A stretch of DNA of 64,000 nt from Sphingomonadales bacterium (GCA_016720115.1 JADJXT010000002.1:496001-560000), one strand, 5' to 3'; positions 49,864 through 59,027 are shown, counted from the first letter of the stretch. Translations and numbers: made by a program. Notes: a model not told the origin generated them from the letters alone.

Positions 49864-50970
49864 TCAGCGAAAACGCGCAGGCGAGTAACTGTCGGCGTCC
49901 AAACCGGATTCGGGGTCGTTCCCCAGCATCAGTGCAGCGGCCAGTCGCGCAACGGCGGGCGCTGTCTGGATGCCAAACCCTCCCTGCCCCGCAAGCCAGA
50001 AAAACCGGGCATTGCCCGGATCGGCCCCGATGACCGGCTTCCGATCCGGCGCGAAGCTGCGAAGCCCGGCCCATTTCCGCTCAATCCGTTCGATCTTCCA
50101 GTCGACAACCTCCTGAAACCGCGCGATGGCCATCGCAACTTCCAGCTCTTCGGGTGCTGCATCACAGGGTGGCGTCGCTATTTCGTCATGCGGGCTCAGC
50201 CATAGCCGCCCACCGCTGTCCGGCTTGAAATAAAAACTGCCGTCCAGCCCGACCACCAGCGGCAAGTCGGAAGGGGCAGCAGGCGTTACCTCTATCTGCA
50301 CCACGGTGCGCCGGTAGGGCTGAATTCCTAGCGCGGGCAAGCCGGCAAGGCCTGCGACCGTGTCGGCCCAGGCGCCGGCAGCATTGACAATATGTCGCGC
50401 CTCGAAATGTCCGTTTGCGGTTGCAATTCCCCACCGGCAATCTCGATAAACGAGCCCCTGGACTGCGGCCCGACAACGCAGCTCGCACCCAGCTTTCCGG
50501 GCAAATCGCAAATAGGCCTGATGCAAGGCTGCAACGTCTATGTCGCAGCAATCCTCCTCCCACAGCGCAACATCCCAGCCGTCGCGGCGGCCTGACAGAA
50601 ACCGGTCTATTCCACTGTGATCCAGTCTATCCAGGCTGACACCACTGGAACAAAAATCGGCGAGCATGGCATCAGCCTTTGACAAGCTGCCGGTAGTTCC
50701 TATATGGAGTGCGCCGCGCGCAAACAGAAATCCACTGTCTGCGAAGGCTGGCGGCGGCGCCGCAAGAAACTCCCGAGACGCAGTAGTAAGCGGCTGAATC
50801 GCCGGACCGCCATATGTTTCGCTCCAGAAAGCCGCCGATCTGCCAGTGGAATGATAGCCGGGAAACTCCTCAGCCTCGAGCAGCAACACCGAACGATGCG
50901 CTGAAAGCTCCGCTGCAAGGCTGGCTCCGGCCATCCCGGCCCCGATTATTGCCACATCAAAGCAGGTCAT
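49864..50970 (-). CDS. FAD-dependent oxidoreductase, D-arginine dehydrogenase (DauA)-like
   Basis: DAO-superfamily flavoprotein oxidising a D-amino acid or similar amine. The 368 residues start with the dinucleotide motif VAIIGAGMAGASLAAEL; EEFPGYHSTGRSAAFWSETYG is very like catabolic D-arginine dehydrogenase. KWAGLRSFAPDRKPVIG and GQGGFGIQTAPA near the C-terminus bind FAD. The natural substrate could be another basic or hydrophobic D-amino acid. It overlaps the alpha/beta-hydrolase gene by four bases. Confidence 0.88.
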   Translation of the reverse strand: MTCFDVAIIGAGMAGASLAAELSAHRSVLLLEAEEFPGYHSTGRSAAFWSETYGGPAIQPLTTASREFLAAPPPAFADSGFLFARGALHIGTTGSLSKADAMLADFCSSGVSLDRLDHSGIDRFLSGRRDGWDVALWEEDCCDIDVAALHQAYLRFARKAGCELRCRAAVQGLVYRDCRWGIATANGHFEARHIVNAAGAWADTVAGLAGLPALGIQPYRRTVVQIEVTPAAPSDLPLVVGLDGSFYFKPDSGGRLWLSPHDEIATPPCDAAPEELEVAMAIARFQEVVDWKIERIERKWAGLRSFAPDRKPVIGADPGNARFFWLAGQGGFGIQTAPAVARLAAALMLGNDPESGLDADSYSPARFR

Positions 50971-51944
50971 GGTTGCGGGGCGTGCCGATCAAAAAAATGG
51001 GCGATGTGATCGAGGCACTGATTCCGGACAGGATCAGCTTCCCGAAGCAGTTCGTGCGCGGCTTCGTTTCCGAATAATACCAGTTCGCTGGAAGGAAGGC
51101 GCCTTGCATCGCGGATAATCTGTTTTGTATCGACCAAACGATCGGCGGTGGTTGCCATCAACAACAGCGGCACCTTGACCTTTTCAAGCGCGCCAGCTTT
51201 GTGGATCTGCCTGATCGAAGCGATCGCCCGTTCGACCCAATGCCAGCTTGGCGGTCCTAGTCGCACATCTGGCCGCGCCTCCCACCAATAAAGTTCATCC
51301 GCATATCGGCCAGCGTCATGGGTAAGGATTTTTGAACGAACATTGAGCGGGGATCCCGGCTTTTCGCCCTCTTTCCAAGCTGCGCGATCAGGTGCCCCCA
51401 ATGATCGAAGGCCGCGTGCTACCGCGTGGTAGACCGCATAAGGCAAACCCATTCTATGCAGGCCAAGCATTGGAGCAGACATTGCGACGGCATCGGGATC
51501 TATCGCATTTTCTATCAGCGCCCGCATCGCGAGGTGCCCCCCCATGCTGTGCGCAACCACCACATGCGGCGCGGGCATGACTGCCTTCCAATCTGTCCAA
51601 AAAGCACGCAAGTCCGCGATCCAGGTCGCAAAATCATCGATATGGCCAACATGGGCGTCAACGAGCAACCGTCCCGAACCGCCCTGCCCTCGCCAATCCA
51701 GGGCAGTTACGCACCATCCCTGGCGCGCAAAGCCGTCCAGCATTTCGAGATATTTCTCATAATGGTCGCCCCGCCCCGGGAGGAAAAGCAGCGATCCGCG
51801 AACCGTTTTTGCGTCAGTGCCATCGGGTTGCATTGCAGGAAAATCGATCCGTCTGATCCTCCAACCGTCGCCCGCAATCCAGAATCCTTCGGTGGCATAA
51901 ACCGGTACGGCACGCCTTATTGTTTCCACTTTGGCTTCGCGCAT
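50967..51944 (-). CDS. Alpha/beta hydrolase (lysophospholipase/monoacylglycerol lipase type)
   Basis: A 325-residue serine hydrolase with the nucleophile elbow VVVAHSMGGHLAMRAL (Ser in HSMGG), an oxyanion-region LLFLPGRGDHYEKY and LDWRGQGGSGRL, typical of the PldB/monoacylglycerol lipase group. No signal peptide is seen. The DauA-like gene overlaps its end by four bases; the two may share an operon without an obvious metabolic link. Start is at the ATG 51944, divergent from cpaA over a 42-base gap. Confidence 0.88.
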   Translation of the reverse strand: MREAKVETIRRAVPVYATEGFWIAGDGWRIRRIDFPAMQPDGTDAKTVRGSLLFLPGRGDHYEKYLEMLDGFARQGWCVTALDWRGQGGSGRLLVDAHVGHIDDFATWIADLRAFWTDWKAVMPAPHVVVAHSMGGHLAMRALIENAIDPDAVAMSAPMLGLHRMGLPYAVYHAVARGLRSLGAPDRAAWKEGEKPGSPLNVRSKILTHDAGRYADELYWWEARPDVRLGPPSWHWVERAIASIRQIHKAGALEKVKVPLLLMATTADRLVDTKQIIRDARRLPSSELVLFGNEAAHELLREADPVRNQCLDHIAHFFDRHAPQP

Positions 51945-51946
51945 GA

Positions 51947-51960
51947 TTACCTTTTGGTAA
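51947..51960. promoter_or_regulatory. Short inverted repeat in the hydrolase/cpaA divergent gap
   Basis: TTACC (51947-51951) and GGTAA (51956-51960) are perfect arms around TTTT. A second repeat, CTGTT/AACAG with a GGTT loop, follows at about 51964-51977. The 42-base gap must carry signals for both genes, or their promoters lie inside the opposite genes. Binding proteins are unknown. Confidence 0.35.
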
Positions 51961-51986
51961 GCTCTGTTGGTTAACAGGGCCGCAAT

Positions 51987-52460
51987 ATGGACCAGGATTT
52001 CTTCGCTTACGCGCTGCTTGGCGGCTTGGCAATCGGCCTGCTGGTGTCGATCTATTCGGACATTCGCTACAGGCTTATTTACAATTGGGTGACCGGCCCC
52101 ATTGCGCTGGCCGCCCCGCTTTACTGGCTCGCAACCGGAACCTTCGGCTGGCCCGAAATCGGCTATTATCTTGCTGCAGGAACGGCAACTTTCCTTTTCT
52201 TTGCGCTGTTTTTCCAGCTTGGCATGATGGGCGGGGGCGACGTGAAACTATTTGGCGCGGTGGCGCTCTGGTTCCACCCGCTGGTGACCATCAAATTCGT
52301 TTTCAACGCCAGCCTTCTGGGCGCGCTGGTAACCATAATCTTCTTCGTTGTTCACAAGATTCAAAAAGGGAGCGGTCAGGCCCGCGTTCCCTATGGTGTC
52401 GCAATTTCAATCGCCGGACTTTGGTGTGCCGGTGAACAGTTTTTTAACCATTTTGGGTGA
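51987..52460 (+). CDS. cpaA: Prepilin peptidase CpaA/TadV
   Basis: Membrane aspartyl protease of family A24 that matures Flp-type pilin and pseudopilins. The 157 residues fit the short Tad type without methylase domain. First catalytic Asp is in YSDIRYRLIYN (SD-I-R); the second is in MGGGDVKLFGAVA (GxGD-type motif). Several transmembrane helices are present. It opens the pilus cluster; no pilin gene is visible upstream or downstream in the window. Confidence 0.94.
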   Translation: MDQDFFAYALLGGLAIGLLVSIYSDIRYRLIYNWVTGPIALAAPLYWLATGTFGWPEIGYYLAAGTATFLFFALFFQLGMMGGGDVKLFGAVALWFHPLVTIKFVFNASLLGALVTIIFFVVHKIQKGSGQARVPYGVAISIAGLWCAGEQFFNHFG

Positions 52461-52502
52461 ATAGCTGTCTCATTCAGGGGACCGTTCAGGAGCTTGTTCG
52501 TC

Positions 52503-53516
52503 ATGGATAGGAAAAAAGTCATACTGCTGGTCTGCGCGCTGCTTATCGCCGCAGTGACCGCCTTCATGGCTCGCAGCATGTTTGCTGGCGGGTCAGCGCC
52601 AAAGGCAGTGGCGCAGAAGCCGGTTCCGACCGGACCACAGGTAATCGTCGCGACGCGCGCCCTGCCCGTCGGGACCATCATCACTGCCGATTCCTTCCGC
52701 TATCAGCCGTGGCCCAAAGAGCTTATCGAAGAGGCCTATTTCGTCAAGAAAGAGGGCGAAGCGGACGCGACCGAACAGCTGGTCGGTACAGTTGTGCGCA
52801 ATCCGATTACGGCAGGCCAACCGATTACCCATGGTTCACTCGTTGCGCCTGGTGACAGAGGCTTCCTCGCGGCTGCCCTCGGACCCGGCATGCGTGCAGT
52901 TTCCGTTCCCGTATCGGCACTCACCGGCGTTTCCGGCTTCGTCTTTCCGGGCGACCGGGTTGATCTGGTTCTGACCCAGAATGTTGCTGGCGGCGCCGGG
53001 CAACCGCTCAAGGTTTCCGAAACCGTCATTCGCAATCTGCGCGTTCTTGCGACCGACCAGCGGGCTACGCCGACCGTGGACGACAAAGGCAATTCCGTGC
53101 CTTCGAAGTACAAGCTGGTGACACTGGAAGTGACTCCGCGCATCGCAGAGAAAATTGCGGTGGCACAGACGATCGGCACCCTCAGCCTTTCGCTGCGTTC
53201 GCTGGCTGACAATGCCGCCGAACTGGAAATGGCGCTGGCATCTGGTGACGTGAAGCTGCCGAAGGGCGCTTCGGCTGAAGAGGAAGAAAAGATCCTTGCC
53301 TCTATCCAGAAGCAACCGACCGCTGGACCCAGCACCTATTCAACAGGTGGCGACGTATCCCGCTTCCAGCGCAGCACGCCGCCTGCCGTAACGCCGGTTG
53401 CCGTCGCAACCGAAGCTATCCGCATCGAAAAGCAGATCGACAAGGTTCGCCGCGGCAGCGTCGTCCGCGTATCTCGCGGCGGTACGGTCGAAGAAGTTTC
53501 CATGGACCGGAGGTAA
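52503..53516 (+). CDS. cpaB: Flp pilus assembly protein CpaB/RcpC
   Basis: Periplasmic assembly factor of the Tad pilus. The ATG at 52503 (MDRKKVILLVCALLIAAVTAFM) has AGGAG ten bases upstream; a TTG at 52494 is too close to that site. One N-terminal signal anchor, an SAF domain (VIVATRALPVGTIITADSFR) and the RcpC-type segment VSALTGVSGFVFPGDRVDLV. 337 residues. The tail is Lys/Arg-rich. It lies five bases before cpaC. Confidence 0.94.
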   Translation: MDRKKVILLVCALLIAAVTAFMARSMFAGGSAPKAVAQKPVPTGPQVIVATRALPVGTIITADSFRYQPWPKELIEEAYFVKKEGEADATEQLVGTVVRNPITAGQPITHGSLVAPGDRGFLAAALGPGMRAVSVPVSALTGVSGFVFPGDRVDLVLTQNVAGGAGQPLKVSETVIRNLRVLATDQRATPTVDDKGNSVPSKYKLVTLEVTPRIAEKIAVAQTIGTLSLSLRSLADNAAELEMALASGDVKLPKGASAEEEEKILASIQKQPTAGPSTYSTGGDVSRFQRSTPPAVTPVAVATEAIRIEKQIDKVRRGSVVRVSRGGTVEEVSMDRR

Positions 53517-53521
53517 TTGAA

Positions 53522-55066
53522 ATGACCATCAAGATCATCATGAAATCCGGTGCGGCTGCCATTGCTTTGGCAGGCATGCTGGGAAGCCCGCTCGCTGCGG
53601 CACCTGCAAAGACCCAGACAGTTTCGAACGCGAAACCGACAGACAAGCTTTTCGTGCTATCAATCGGTCGCGGCGAACAGGTCAATCTTCCGGTGGGCGT
53701 AGCCGATGTCGTTGTCGCCAACCCCTCAGTTGCTGACGTCGATGTTCGCAGCCCGAAGCAATTGTATATCTTTGCCAAGGGCCCTGGTGAGACGACGGTA
53801 TATGCCACCGACGCTGCAGGCAGGACTGTCTATTCGGCCACTGTTCGCGTTGGCAACAATCTCGACTCAGTCGATCAGATGCTGTCGCTTGCCATGCCGG
53901 AATCCGACATCAAGGTAACAACCATGAACGGCGTCGTCTTGCTGACGGGCACTGTTGCTCAACCCGAAGATGTGCAGGAAGCGGAAAGCCTCGTTCAGGC
54001 TTTTGTCGGCAACGAAACCAAGGTCGTCAGCCGCATCAAGACCGCGGTGCCTCTGCAAGTGAATTTGCAGGTGCGCATCGCTGAAATGAGCAAGTCGCTT
54101 TCGAAAGAAGTGTCTTCGAACTTCAACTCGCGTGATCGCGACGGCGGCAATGGCAATGGCTTTCTGTTCGTACCGTCGCGTGGTCGCAGTGTTGCAACCT
54201 GGACAGACAGTACCGATCCGGTCACCGGCCAACCGGTTACCAGTGTCTTGTTCAATACTCCCGCCAACGGAAATGCGTTGAACATGGCAAAGAACCTGTT
54301 TGGCATTGACTTCGCCCTCGGTCTTGATTTTGCCGAACGGAACGGTCTCGCCGCCACATTGGCGCAGCCGAACCTGACCACTGTTTCAGGCGAAACCGCA
54401 GAGTTTCTGGCGGGCGGACAGTTTCCGATCCCTGTTGCGGACAATTTCGGTTCGATCACGGTGCAGTTTCGCGATTACGGCGTGAGCCTTCGCTACACAC
54501 CGACCGTACAGGCCGATGGCCGCATATTGTTGCGCGTTCGCCCGGAGGTTTCGGATATCTCATCGCAAGGTGCAGTGCGTATTGCGGGTACCGAAATACC
54601 GGCAATCACAACCCGTATGGCTGAAACCACCGTCGAACTGGGATCTGGCGAAAGCTTCATGATTGCAGGGCTGATGTCCAATTCGGCCACCACCTCCGTC
54701 GACAAGTTCCCTGGATTGGGTGATGTTCCCATCCTCGGCTCGCTCTTCAAGTCAAACGGCTGGAAGCGCAACGAAACCGAGCTTGTCATCGTTGTTACGC
54801 CCTATCTCGTAAAGCCGGTGTCGGAATCGGAAATCAAACTGCCGACCGACGGCTACAACACGCCGCACGATCTGGAGCGTCTGCTCTTGAACAAGACGGC
54901 GAGCAACAAGGGGGCCGCCCAACGGCCCATGCCGACTGTCGCGCCTGATAATGTTGCCGGACCGGAATTTGGAAGCGTCAGCGAGGCTCCGCCCTTGGTC
55001 GGAACCAAACAGGCAAAGGCAAAGGGTGGCGAAGCGTCATCCGCGCCTGGCTTCAGCTTTAACTGA
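53522..55066 (+). CDS. cpaC: Tad pilus secretin CpaC/RcpA
   Basis: Outer-membrane secretin ring through which the pilus passes. 514 residues: signal peptide (KSGAAAIALAGMLGSPLAAA), N-terminal RcpA domain (LSIGRGEQVNLPVGVADVVV), a BON-like segment (MPESDIKVTTMNGVVLLTGT) and the secretin core (ETAEFLAGGQFPIPV, VELGSGESFMIAGLMS, PGLGDVPILGSLFKS). Its C-terminal tail is low complexity. The downstream lipoprotein CpaD probably acts as its pilotin-like partner. Confidence 0.96.
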   Translation: MTIKIIMKSGAAAIALAGMLGSPLAAAPAKTQTVSNAKPTDKLFVLSIGRGEQVNLPVGVADVVVANPSVADVDVRSPKQLYIFAKGPGETTVYATDAAGRTVYSATVRVGNNLDSVDQMLSLAMPESDIKVTTMNGVVLLTGTVAQPEDVQEAESLVQAFVGNETKVVSRIKTAVPLQVNLQVRIAEMSKSLSKEVSSNFNSRDRDGGNGNGFLFVPSRGRSVATWTDSTDPVTGQPVTSVLFNTPANGNALNMAKNLFGIDFALGLDFAERNGLAATLAQPNLTTVSGETAEFLAGGQFPIPVADNFGSITVQFRDYGVSLRYTPTVQADGRILLRVRPEVSDISSQGAVRIAGTEIPAITTRMAETTVELGSGESFMIAGLMSNSATTSVDKFPGLGDVPILGSLFKSNGWKRNETELVIVVTPYLVKPVSESEIKLPTDGYNTPHDLERLLLNKTASNKGAAQRPMPTVAPDNVAGPEFGSVSEAPPLVGTKQAKAKGGEASSAPGFSFN

Positions 55067-55086
55067 TCGACGAGAGGATTTTCGCA

Positions 55087-55665
55087 ATGCGTGCCAAACT
55101 CATACTCACTGCATCATTGGCCTTCACTCTCGCTGGCTGCGGAGCTGGATCCAACACTTCGATGTATTCGACCAATCAACCGGTCGTGCAAAGAACCAAC
55201 TATGCGCTCGACGTCAATGTTGATGGCGTTTCAGGTGTATCGGCCTACGAAAAAGACCGCGTTGCCGAATGGTTTGAAGCAATGAAGCTGCGCTTTGGTG
55301 ACCGGGTTGCCATTGATTATGGGAATGCGTTCCCGGATGCATCGGTCAAGTCTGCAATTGGCGATGCCGCTGCAAAGCACGGCGTTTTGATGTCGGAAAC
55401 ATCGCCGGTTACGGCAGGCAATGTCGTGCCGGGAACCGTGCGTATTGTGGTCACACGCTCATCGGCAGATGTACCCAACTGTCCGAACCGTTCAAAAACC
55501 ACAGAGTCAAATTACGATTCATCGCTCAGCCCCGATTACGGGTGCGCGGTAAACAGCAATCTGGCGGCAATGGTTGCCGATCCGGAAGACCTGGTCCGTG
55601 GTCGTGAATCGACAACCGAAAACAGCCGCGGCGGATCGCGCAAGAAAGTCGGAGGCACAAACTGA
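55087..55665 (+). CDS. cpaD: Tad pilus lipoprotein CpaD
   Basis: A 192-residue lipoprotein (ILTASLAFTLAGCGAGSN, lipobox LAGC) of the CpaD family, thought to help the secretin. GTVRIVVTRSSADVPNCPNRS and YGCAVNSNLAAMVADPEDLV are characteristic. CGAGAGG stands before the ATG. The stop overlaps the cpaE ATG (TGATG). Confidence 0.93.
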   Translation: MRAKLILTASLAFTLAGCGAGSNTSMYSTNQPVVQRTNYALDVNVDGVSGVSAYEKDRVAEWFEAMKLRFGDRVAIDYGNAFPDASVKSAIGDAAAKHGVLMSETSPVTAGNVVPGTVRIVVTRSSADVPNCPNRSKTTESNYDSSLSPDYGCAVNSNLAAMVADPEDLVRGRESTTENSRGGSRKKVGGTN

Positions 55666-56930
55666 TGAATGCTCCCTGGAAAAGTGTGTCGGCCGGCGCG
55701 CGTGACCCGTTCACCGCCTATGTCTGCGATGACCTGACCCTCGACGTTGTCCGCACTGTGTGCGACGATATGGGATGGCCGCAGGAAAAGGCATTCAAGG
55801 GTGGACTGCGCAACGCAATCCAGTCGCTCTCCGTATCCGCGAGCCCTCAGATCCTGCTTGTCGACCTGTCTGAATCGGGCGATCCGATTTCGGATATCAA
55901 CGGGCTGGCCGAGGTTTGCGAACCCGGAACAGTCGTAATTGCCATGGGGCAGGTCAACGACGTTCGCCTGTATCGCGACCTGATGATGTCGGGGCTGCAG
56001 GATTATCTGCTGAAGCCCGTCAATCCGGACGCCCTTCGCGATGCGGTGACGCATGCACAGATGATACTCAATGCTCCCAAGCATGACGAGGGCGCGAAAG
56101 AGCATCCGCATCTGTCAACGGCAATCATCGGAACCCGCGGCGGGGTTGGTGCGTCGACTATTGCGACCTCAATTTCCTGGCTTCTTTCGGAACGCATGGG
56201 CCATCTCACCGGTCTGCTCGATCTCGATGTCCATTTCGGTACGGGCGCGCTCGCGCTTGATCTGGAACCGGGCCGCGGCTTGACCGACGCAATCGATAAC
56301 CCAAGCCGCATCGACGGCCTGTTTATTGAGCGCGCGATGATAAAGGCCAACGACAAGCTGTCGATCCTGTCTGCCGAAGCGGCAATCGGGAATCCGATCA
56401 TGACCGACGGTTCTGCCTTCTTCCAGCTTCAGGAAGAGTTTCGGGCTGCCTTCGAAAACACCATCATCGACCTGCCGCGCAGCATGCTGATTTCCTATCC
56501 GCACCTGCTACACGACGTTAACGTCGCTGTGGTCGTCTGCGAACTGACACTCGCCTCGGCTCGCGATGCAATTCGCCTGCTCGCCTGGCTGAAATCGAAT
56601 GCCCCGTCCTGCCACACGATTGTTGTTGCAAACAAGGTGCAGGCGGGCGGTGTGGAAATCTCGCGCAAGGATTTCGAAAGCTCGATCGAACGCAAGGTTG
56701 ACCTTTTGATCCCGTTCGACCCGAAAGCGACGGCGCAGGCAGCCAAATTGGGTCGCCCGCTGGTCGATTCGGTTCGATCGAGCAAAGTCGCTGGCGGCAT
56801 TGTGACGCTGACGGATATGATCAAATCGTCGGCAACGCCGGAAGAAACGATTGAGGAAGGCGCCAAGTCGGCCTCAACCTCAAAGAAATCGATGATGACC
56901 GGTTTCAAAGCGCTTTTGGTAAAAAAGTAA
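55665..56930 (+). CDS. cpaE: Pilus localisation ATPase-like protein CpaE/TadZ
   Basis: MinD/ParA-family protein that places the Tad apparatus at the pole in related bacteria. 421 residues: an N-terminal receiver-like domain (ILLVDLSESGDPISDINGL, ending LLKPVNPDALRDAV) and a ParA-like domain with IIGTRGGVGASTIATSISWL at 154-173. The Walker A lacks the usual lysines: the deviant KGGVGKS/T reads RGGVGAST, so ATP hydrolysis may be reduced. DLDVHFGTGALALDL follows as switch. The expected cpaF does not follow. Confidence 0.94.
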   Translation: MNAPWKSVSAGARDPFTAYVCDDLTLDVVRTVCDDMGWPQEKAFKGGLRNAIQSLSVSASPQILLVDLSESGDPISDINGLAEVCEPGTVVIAMGQVNDVRLYRDLMMSGLQDYLLKPVNPDALRDAVTHAQMILNAPKHDEGAKEHPHLSTAIIGTRGGVGASTIATSISWLLSERMGHLTGLLDLDVHFGTGALALDLEPGRGLTDAIDNPSRIDGLFIERAMIKANDKLSILSAEAAIGNPIMTDGSAFFQLQEEFRAAFENTIIDLPRSMLISYPHLLHDVNVAVVVCELTLASARDAIRLLAWLKSNAPSCHTIVVANKVQAGGVEISRKDFESSIERKVDLLIPFDPKATAQAAKLGRPLVDSVRSSKVAGGIVTLTDMIKSSATPEETIEEGAKSASTSKKSMMTGFKALLVKK

Positions 56931-56991
56931 ACACTCGAACGTCACACCACGCATTCGCATTGGTGCATGGTCTCGACAGGGGCGGTAAGAG

Positions 56992-57954
56992 ATGAACAAT
57001 CTGGTTCTCATTTTAGGTGTCGTGGTTACGCTGGGTTTGCTGGCCTTTGCTTTTGCCGGACCGGCTACGGGCAAGGCCGCAAACCGGCGCTTGAGCGCAG
57101 TCAAAATCCGTCATTCGGATTCGGTCGACGCGAAGCTCGAACAGCAGATGCGCAAGGCCGTCGCTGCGCGCAAACCAATCAGCTTCACCGAAGGCGCCAA
57201 GATGAGTGTCCCGGATCGGTTGCGATTGCGGTTACAGCAAACCGGCAAGAAATGGGCTCTGAACCAGTATCTTTACGTCTCAGGCGGGATTTTCGCGATC
57301 ACGTTTGCAGCGCTGCTCATCAGGGGCGCGCCAACAACGCTGGCCCTGGGCGTTGCGATGTTCCTGTCGCTGGCCATTCCGCATTTCGCGGTGAGCTACC
57401 TTATCAAGAAGCGGATCAACGATTTCACCGTCAAGTTCCCGGAGGCGATCGAACTGCTGGTTCGCGGCCTGAAATCCGGCTTGCCGGTTAGCGAAACACT
57501 GGGCGTCGTTGCCCGCGAAATTCCAGGACCTGTGGGTGAAGAGTTCAAGATCGTTACCGAGAAAATCAAGATCGGCAAGACGATGGAAGATGCTCTCCAG
57601 GATACGGCCGAACGTCTGGGAACACCCGAATTCCAGTTTTTCGTCATCACGCTGGCTATCCAGCGCGAGACCGGGGGCAACCTGGCTGAAACCCTTTCAA
57701 ATCTTGCCGATGTTTTGCGCAAGCGCGCACAGATGAAATTGAAGATCCGCGCAATGTCATCTGAATCCAAGGCATCCGCCTATATCGTCGGCTCGCTGCC
57801 ATTCGTCGTTTTTGCGCTCGTCTGGTCGGTTAACCCGACCTACCTCGACGGCTTCTTCACGGAAACGCGTCTGATGATTGCCGGGGGTGTCGGCCTCATC
57901 TGGATGGGTATTGGCGTTGCGATCATGGCCAAGATGGTCAGCTTCGAAATCTAG
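56992..57954 (+). CDS. tadB: Tad pilus inner-membrane platform protein TadB
   Basis: A 320-residue polytopic protein with the T2SSF domain (DFTVKFPEAIELLVRGLKSG, FVITLAIQRETGGNLAETL). It has an N-terminal helix, a cytosolic domain, and C-terminal helices around AYIVGSLPFVVFALVW and IAGGVGLIWMGIGVAIMAKM. It begins 61 bases after cpaE, where cpaF usually stands. The ATG follows GGTAAGAG. Its normal partner ATPase is not encoded here. Confidence 0.94.
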   Translation: MNNLVLILGVVVTLGLLAFAFAGPATGKAANRRLSAVKIRHSDSVDAKLEQQMRKAVAARKPISFTEGAKMSVPDRLRLRLQQTGKKWALNQYLYVSGGIFAITFAALLIRGAPTTLALGVAMFLSLAIPHFAVSYLIKKRINDFTVKFPEAIELLVRGLKSGLPVSETLGVVAREIPGPVGEEFKIVTEKIKIGKTMEDALQDTAERLGTPEFQFFVITLAIQRETGGNLAETLSNLADVLRKRAQMKLKIRAMSSESKASAYIVGSLPFVVFALVWSVNPTYLDGFFTETRLMIAGGVGLIWMGIGVAIMAKMVSFEI

Positions 57955-57963
57955 GGGGCAGTT

Positions 57964-58974
57964 ATGGGAATCATCAACAATTCTGCTCCACCAAGCGCCA
58001 ACATGCTGGGAGTCGACATCTATTGGGCCGCAACGATGTTGACGGTAGTCGCCAGCTTCGCGGTGCTGCTCGCCATCTATGCTGCCGTTACCGTTCGCGA
58101 TCCCATGGCCAAGCGGGTGAAGGCCCTCAACGAACGACGCGAACAGCTCAAGGCAGGCATCACGGCGTCTACGGCCAAAAAACGCGCAAAGCTGGTGCGG
58201 AACACCGAAACGACTGACCGCATGCGGCAGTTTCTTTCGTCGCTGAAAGTCTTGCAGGACGATCAGATCAAGGTTGCGCAGCAGAAACTCGCCCAGGCAG
58301 GCATTCGCCGCAAGGAACTGGCCGTAGCCATAATTTTCAGCCGACTGGTTGGCCCGATTGTTCTGGGCGGCGGTGCGGCGCTGTGGATCTACGGTATGGG
58401 CGGCCTTGCCGACTGGACCGATTTCAAACGCTTCGCGGTTTTCGCTGGCTTGACAATTCTTGGCTACAAAGCCGCTGACCTTTATCTCGATAACCTGATT
58501 GCAAAGCGCACCGACGCAATCCGCAAGGGCCTTCCCGACGCGCTCGACCTCCTGGTCATTTGCGCCGAAGCAGGCCTGACAGTTGACTCGGCCTTTAACC
58601 GGGTGGCGAAGGAACTGGGGCGCGGTTTCCCCGAACTGGGCGATGAATTCGCGCTGACAGCCATTGAACTCGGCTTTCTTACCGAGCGCCGCATGGCGTT
58701 CGAAAATCTGGCCTATCGCGTCAACCTCGACTCTGTGAAGGGCGTGGTCACGACCATGATCCAGACCGAGAAATATGGTACCCCGCTTGCATCGGCGCTG
58801 CGCGTACTCTCGGCCGAATTCCGCAATGAGCGCATGATGCGCGCCGAGGAAAAGGCAGCCCGTCTGCCCGCGATCATGACGGTGCCGCTGATTCTTTTCA
58901 TCCTGCCGACGCTGTTCGTCGTGATCCTTGGTCCGGCAGCCTGCTCGATCGGCGATGCCTTCTCGAAGCGCTGA
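57964..58974 (+). CDS. tadC: Tad pilus inner-membrane platform protein TadC
   Basis: Second platform protein, pairing with TadB. 336 residues with an N-terminal helix (ATMLTVVASFAVLLAIYAAV), the T2SSF domain (IRKGLPDALDLLVICAEAGL, TEKYGTPLASALRVLSAEFR) and C-terminal helices (PLILFILPTLFVVILGPAA). Nine bases after tadB; last gene of the cluster before a strong terminator. TadD, TadE/F/G and a pilin are not in the window. Confidence 0.94.
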   Translation: MGIINNSAPPSANMLGVDIYWAATMLTVVASFAVLLAIYAAVTVRDPMAKRVKALNERREQLKAGITASTAKKRAKLVRNTETTDRMRQFLSSLKVLQDDQIKVAQQKLAQAGIRRKELAVAIIFSRLVGPIVLGGGAALWIYGMGGLADWTDFKRFAVFAGLTILGYKAADLYLDNLIAKRTDAIRKGLPDALDLLVICAEAGLTVDSAFNRVAKELGRGFPELGDEFALTAIELGFLTERRMAFENLAYRVNLDSVKGVVTTMIQTEKYGTPLASALRVLSAEFRNERMMRAEEKAARLPAIMTVPLILFILPTLFVVILGPAACSIGDAFSKR

Positions 58975-58996
58975 TCGGCATAAACAGACTAAGAAA

Positions 58997-59024
58997 AAGG
59001 CGGGAGCTTCTTCCCGCCTTTTTT
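58997..59024. terminator. Rho-independent terminator, bidirectional
   Basis: GGCGGGA (58999-59005) and TCCCGCC (59012-59018) pair around GCTTCT; on the plus strand TTTTTT follows, and on the minus strand TTTTTC follows. It ends tadC and, on the other strand, the fumarylacetoacetase mRNA whose stop is at 59028. Confidence 0.9.
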
Positions 59025-59027
59025 GTT

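Noticed and set aside
52443..52452. TTAACCAT-like CtrA half-site near the end of cpaA
   Set aside because: It lies within the last codons of cpaA, explained by the protein sequence FNHF; no second half-site was seen.
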